NCBI GenBank assembly: GCA_002005505.1
Contig: KV908550.1
Location: 92,501-102,500 of the forward strand
Direction of reading: 5' to 3'
DNA length: 10,000 nucleotides
Source of the DNA: Botryococcus braunii
Taxonomy: Eukaryota > Chlorophyta > Trebouxiophyceae
Positions 7,773 to 10,000 of this stretch are shown piece after piece (within the stretch, counting starts at the first letter, position 1; every line of letters starts with the position of its first letter). The translations under genes were made by a program, and so were the position numbers. The notes beneath the pieces were generated by a model, which saw only the letters and a program-made list of their open reading frames with translations, searched no databases and was not told the DNA's origin.

Positions 7773-8223
7773 CACCCCGGGATGCAACCCCTCAAAGCAT
7801 CCCTCTGGGCCACAACATTTTACACCCCACTTGAGTCGCCCAACCTTTGATGTGGAACAACCCCACAATAAAGACATGAAGCTCCACTGCTCACAATATC
7901 ATGTGTTGATCAAAGTTATAGTCCACTGTCAACACAACGTCCACCCATTGATGCTTAAATGGCATCCCACAGTTATAGAACATAACCAAAGAGTGTGACA
8001 TTAAACAACGTCACAATGATCAGCCAGCAATGGTTGTAGTACAACGGCTTGAATAAGCCTGTGCCACAATTGCAGCACTGGCCCTTTCCACCGACCCTCT
8101 CCTAAGCCATAGAAGCATGCACAGGGATGCAAGTGGCCAACGTCCGCATGATTGTGGTAGCTCATTTTATTCAACCCTCCAATAGCAACACCCCCATATA
8201 TGTTGACTCGGAAAAAGACTTAC

Positions 8224-8433
8224 CACATCCATCTCCCGCATCGTCCCATCATTTAAGTCTATCCTTATCGTGTACGCATTCGGGGCTCTGGGAAGCCCCA
8301 GCATTTTAGAAGACGCCGTCCGTGTCAGACTTGCAGCCAGCTTGGCAAATCCCAAACCGCGGAGCAGCATTGAATTTGCCACGGCAGTAACAATTCCCGA
8401 CTCGGCACATTCTGCATATGCAACAACTTCATA
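8224..8433 (-). CDS. Exon with linker and first half of Ubl domain C
   Basis: The exon runs from acceptor TGTTTAG/TAT (phase 0) to a near-ideal donor GATGTG/GTAAGT (phase 0) and encodes 70 residues. The first ~50 are an alanine/leucine-rich linker ('YEVVAYAECAESG', 'GLGFAKLAASL'). The last ~17, 'YTIRIDLNDGTMREMDV', match the first beta-hairpin of ubiquitin (IFVKTLTGKTITLEV), with the NDG turn in place of TGK. The exon stops exactly where strand 2 ends, and the helix is supplied by the next exon after a 1255-base intron. A different start within the linker (GCATATGCAG/, phase 1) is possible but would need a phase-1 donor upstream. Confidence 0.55.
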
Positions 8434-8594
8434 CTAAACACATTCTAGGTCAACAGCTAGCAACGTCACATCTAAGCAGTTATGAAGAATGGCCATAATG
8501 TGAATGCCAACACGGAAAAAGTCATTATTGACCCATCTGCTTGGAACCTGTTTGTTGTTGTTATGATTAAGCTGGCAACTGCAGTCAAAAACAC

Positions 8595-8713
8595 CAGCTT
8601 CCAAGGTGCACAGGCCGTCGACACAACCCCAACCCCATTTGTAGTGTTCAAGTGCATAACCATGTCGTCTAATCCAGAGTTATAAATTCTACATAGCAAA
8701 CCGTTGCATCCTA
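8595..8713 (-). CDS. Exon completing Ubl domain B
   Basis: The acceptor TCCGCAG/TA is in phase 1 and makes a valine codon with the G from the previous exon. The protein reads 'VGCNGLLCRIYNSGLDDM' and then 'VMHLNTTNGVGVV'. This matches the end of ubiquitin, where YNIQKESTLHLVLR follows the short loop. The preserved YN and the alternating V-M-H-L strand support the join. No Gly-Gly terminus is present, so conjugation or cleavage here is unlikely. The 3' boundary is uncertain. I chose CTG/GTGTTT at 8595 because it is in phase 0 and agrees with the next acceptor, but it is a weak donor; the frame stays open to 8472. The 3' part after about 8630 is therefore tentative. Confidence 0.5.
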
Positions 8714-8822
8714 CTGCGGACCAAAACATCTTCAATGAACCCTCAAGATGCAGGAGAGATTACGAAATGCTGCCCCGATAGTTGCAGCCCCTGGCACAAA
8801 ACACTGCGGGGTGCATGCTTAC

Positions 8823-9058
8823 CTACACAAATCAACCTCTGCTGGCCAGTGCAAATTCCAACCTCCTCCTCGATGGCTTCCCGAAACTGGGAAAGAGTCG
8901 CATTGACATCAGCTTCAAGGAGCACTACTTGGCCTCCCAGCATTTCTACTTGTACCCTCTGGACGCCAGGCCCCAAGACCCTGCCCTGCTGTTCCTGCAG
9001 CTGCTGCCACCAGGATGTGGTGCGTACCCAGCTTATCGCCCCCCTTCCATTGAGTTCC
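8823..9058 (-). CDS. Exon carrying most of Ubl domain B
   Basis: The acceptor GACATGCAG/G is in phase 2 and so completes the AG left by the previous exon as an arginine codon. The first ~30 residues are a polar, Trp/Gln-rich linker ('WWQQLQEQQ'). A Ubl domain follows: 'VQVEMLGGQVVLLEADV' aligns with strands 1 and 2 of ubiquitin, 'TLSQFREAI' with its helix, and 'GICTGQQRLICV' with the turn and third strand. The hydrophobic-patch positions L43 and I44 are kept; K48 is not. The exon ends in phase 1 at GTAG/GTAAGC, a strong donor. This is the clearest Ubl segment in the window. Confidence 0.68.
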
Positions 9059-9518
9059 CTGCATGTCCCAACAACTTAGGCAAGTCATGGACTGCTTATC
9101 TTCTCCAAAGAAGGGGGCCAAACGGGAGAACAGTGAAGGTGCAGCACCAACGTTCAGTCCTAGCTTACCGGGAGAAAATGGGTCTGAAAGCATTCTAACT
9201 CAGCAAAAACCCAATTAGGATTTGAAATTGCACACTCATCAGCCCTCTATACAGGCATTCCAAACTCAGGGATCAACCTGTATGAGCAAAGACCCAGGAA
9301 AGTCAATGCTCATTAAAAACATCCTGAGTGTTAGCAGCCACACCCTTCAGGAAAGGTCGATGGTTTCATACATGCGCATACAAGTTTCAATAAAGCCCAG
9401 TTTGTACAGATCACTGCCTTTGGTCCTTAAGCAGAGCAGGGGATATCCCACTAACTCTGCCTTGAAACACTCCACTGTGAATACACATGCAGTTTGCAGT
9501 TGCATTTTTGAGGTGTAC

Positions 9519-9739
9519 CTGTAGACAAACTCTGGAAGCACAATGAACTTCACCAATGACATCACCAGAGAGCGCAGATCCCTCTGCGCATTCAAAGCTA
9601 ATTGCAACCGCTTTGCCAGGCCTCCGATGTTTGCACGTCGAGCCCTTTCTTCTGACACGACCATGAGCTGCCGCTGCTGCGGTATCCCTGTGTCTTGAGC
9701 AATCCGGGCTCGCACCTCCTCCAGGTTCATGTGCCCATC
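9519..9739 (-). CDS. Exon carrying second half of Ubl domain A (internal exon)
   Basis: The exon opens after CAG, with a CTGAC branch-like motif about 20 bases upstream, and reads 'DGHMNLEEVRARI' then 'QDTGIPQQRQLMVV'. This matches the helix, turn and third strand of ubiquitin (TIENVKAKI, then GIPPDQQRLIF). The GIP turn is kept, and both helix lysines (K27, K29) are arginine. About 40 more residues follow, including a hydrophobic stretch 'LVMSLVKFIVLPEFVYR', which is a domain end or linker. The exon ends in phase 2 at ACAG/GTACAC. The first half of the domain (strands 1 and 2) must lie in an upstream exon that I could not place. An alternative acceptor after AAG at 9757 would add six residues. 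Confidence 0.6.
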
Positions 9740-9981
9740 CTGATGACGGCAGAAATCTTGGTCAGAAGTACCATTGGCACTTGATGGCTTCACACCTCAT
9801 GAAGTGAGATCAGACCGGGATCTGTAACTTACCCAAAGGCATAACAGCAACTGCAAAGGTGGGATCTGATATACCTCCCATCTTGCCCAGCCAACACTGA
9901 TGCATTCTACAGACATATCAGAAGCTCTGACTGATTGGCATTTCCCGTGACTGGCGCTGACGGTTGATAGACCAACATGTT

Positions 9982-9996
9982 AGGGATTGAATCCCT
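9982..9996. repeat. Perfect hairpin AGGGATT-G-AATCCCT
   Basis: Seven-base arms with a single-base centre, at the right edge of the window. Confidence 0.9.
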
Positions 9997-10000
9997 GGCG

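Larger units (their letters stand above)
6969..8223 (-). other. 1255-base intron loaded with simple repeats
   Basis: The intron is bounded by GTAAGT at 8223 and TTGCAG at 6969, both in phase 0. It interrupts Ubl domain C between strand 2 and the helix. Almost half is the simple-sequence island 7201-7772. In the transcript this island reads as (CG)n, (TG)n, (GA)n, (CA)n and long (GA)n. The two flanks (7773-8223 and 6970-7200) show open frames but nothing I recognise as an exon. Confidence 0.5.
6483..9739 (-). other. Split gene model: tandem ubiquitin-like repeat protein (5' end missing)
   Basis: This is the overall model for the exons listed separately. Exons 9739-9519, 9058-8823, 8713-8595, 8433-8224 and 6968-6798 join with matching phases and total 957 bases, exactly 319 codons, with no stop. 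Introns are 460, 109, 161, 1255 and (tentatively) 234 bases. The product has at least three Ubl-type repeats separated by linkers of roughly 30 to 60 residues. Several positions that are lysine in ubiquitin (K27, K29) are arginine or glutamate here, and no repeat ends in a clear LRGG. I therefore read the repeats as built-in Ubl folds rather than processed polyubiquitin. Known Ubl proteins of this kind usually act as proteasome or ubiquitin-pathway adaptors, but that role is only inferred here. No start codon is identified; the first exon must lie upstream, probably beyond position 10000. The gene family is not recognised. Confidence 0.55.

Noticed and set aside
7044..7998. Frames of 190 to 280 residues rich in Ser-Leu, Arg-Glu and Pro
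   Set aside because: They are translations of (CT)n, (TG)n and (CG)n arrays inside the long intron, open in several frames at once.
6311..8704. Shared word CATAGCAAACCG at about 6311 and 8692
   Set aside because: A 12-base exact match between two places in 10 kb is expected several times by chance, so it does not show a duplicated exon.
8735..9198. Plus-strand frames of 114 and 138 codons
   Set aside because: They lie opposite the clear Ubl domain B exon and have no recognisable content; they are shadows of the coding strand.
9222..9524. Plus-strand 100-codon frame
   Set aside because: It mostly lies over the intron between the exons of domains A and B and shows no family features.

Overview
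The window looks like eukaryotic nuclear DNA. It holds very long dinucleotide tracts of (TG)n, (CT)n and (CG)n, no compact gene array, and minus-strand coding pieces separated by GT-AG introns whose phases match. The lineage cannot be fixed from this sequence. The long (CG)n tracts argue weakly against a heavily CpG-depleted genome.

The main result is a split gene on the minus strand at the right-hand end (about 9739 down to 6798, perhaps 6483). Its 5' end lies outside the recognised exons. Five exons join with compatible phases (0/2, 2/1, 1/0, 0/0) and give 319 codons without a stop. They encode at least three divergent ubiquitin-like (Ubl) repeats: domain A in the exon at 9739-9519, domain B in 9058-8823 plus 8713-8595, and domain C in 8433-8224 plus 6968-6798. 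The Ubl call rests on the beta-hairpin, helix and 'QQRLI'-type strand of the fold. The family beyond 'Ubl repeat protein' is not recognised. A short terminal exon at 6563-6483 is possible.

The intron that splits domain C is 1255 bp long. It carries one of two simple-sequence islands: 7201-7772, made of (CT)n, poly-C, (TG)n, (CA)n and (CG)n. The other island (2189-2836) is intergenic and combines (TG)n, (GCCT)n, GCGG-rich, (CG)n and poly-G tracts, with a nested A-B-c-B-A repeat between its first two TG arrays.

The left half (1-4300) has no gene I can support. It is rich in short perfect or near-perfect palindromes: a foldback cluster at 867-1253, three palindromes at 3266-3319, and four consecutive hairpins at 3991-4147 that include an 18-bp perfect palindrome and a 13-bp-arm hairpin. 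The middle (4148-6480) is mostly unassigned. It has one weak minus-strand exon candidate (4677-4821) and a plus-strand TATAAATA upstream of an 81-codon ORF.
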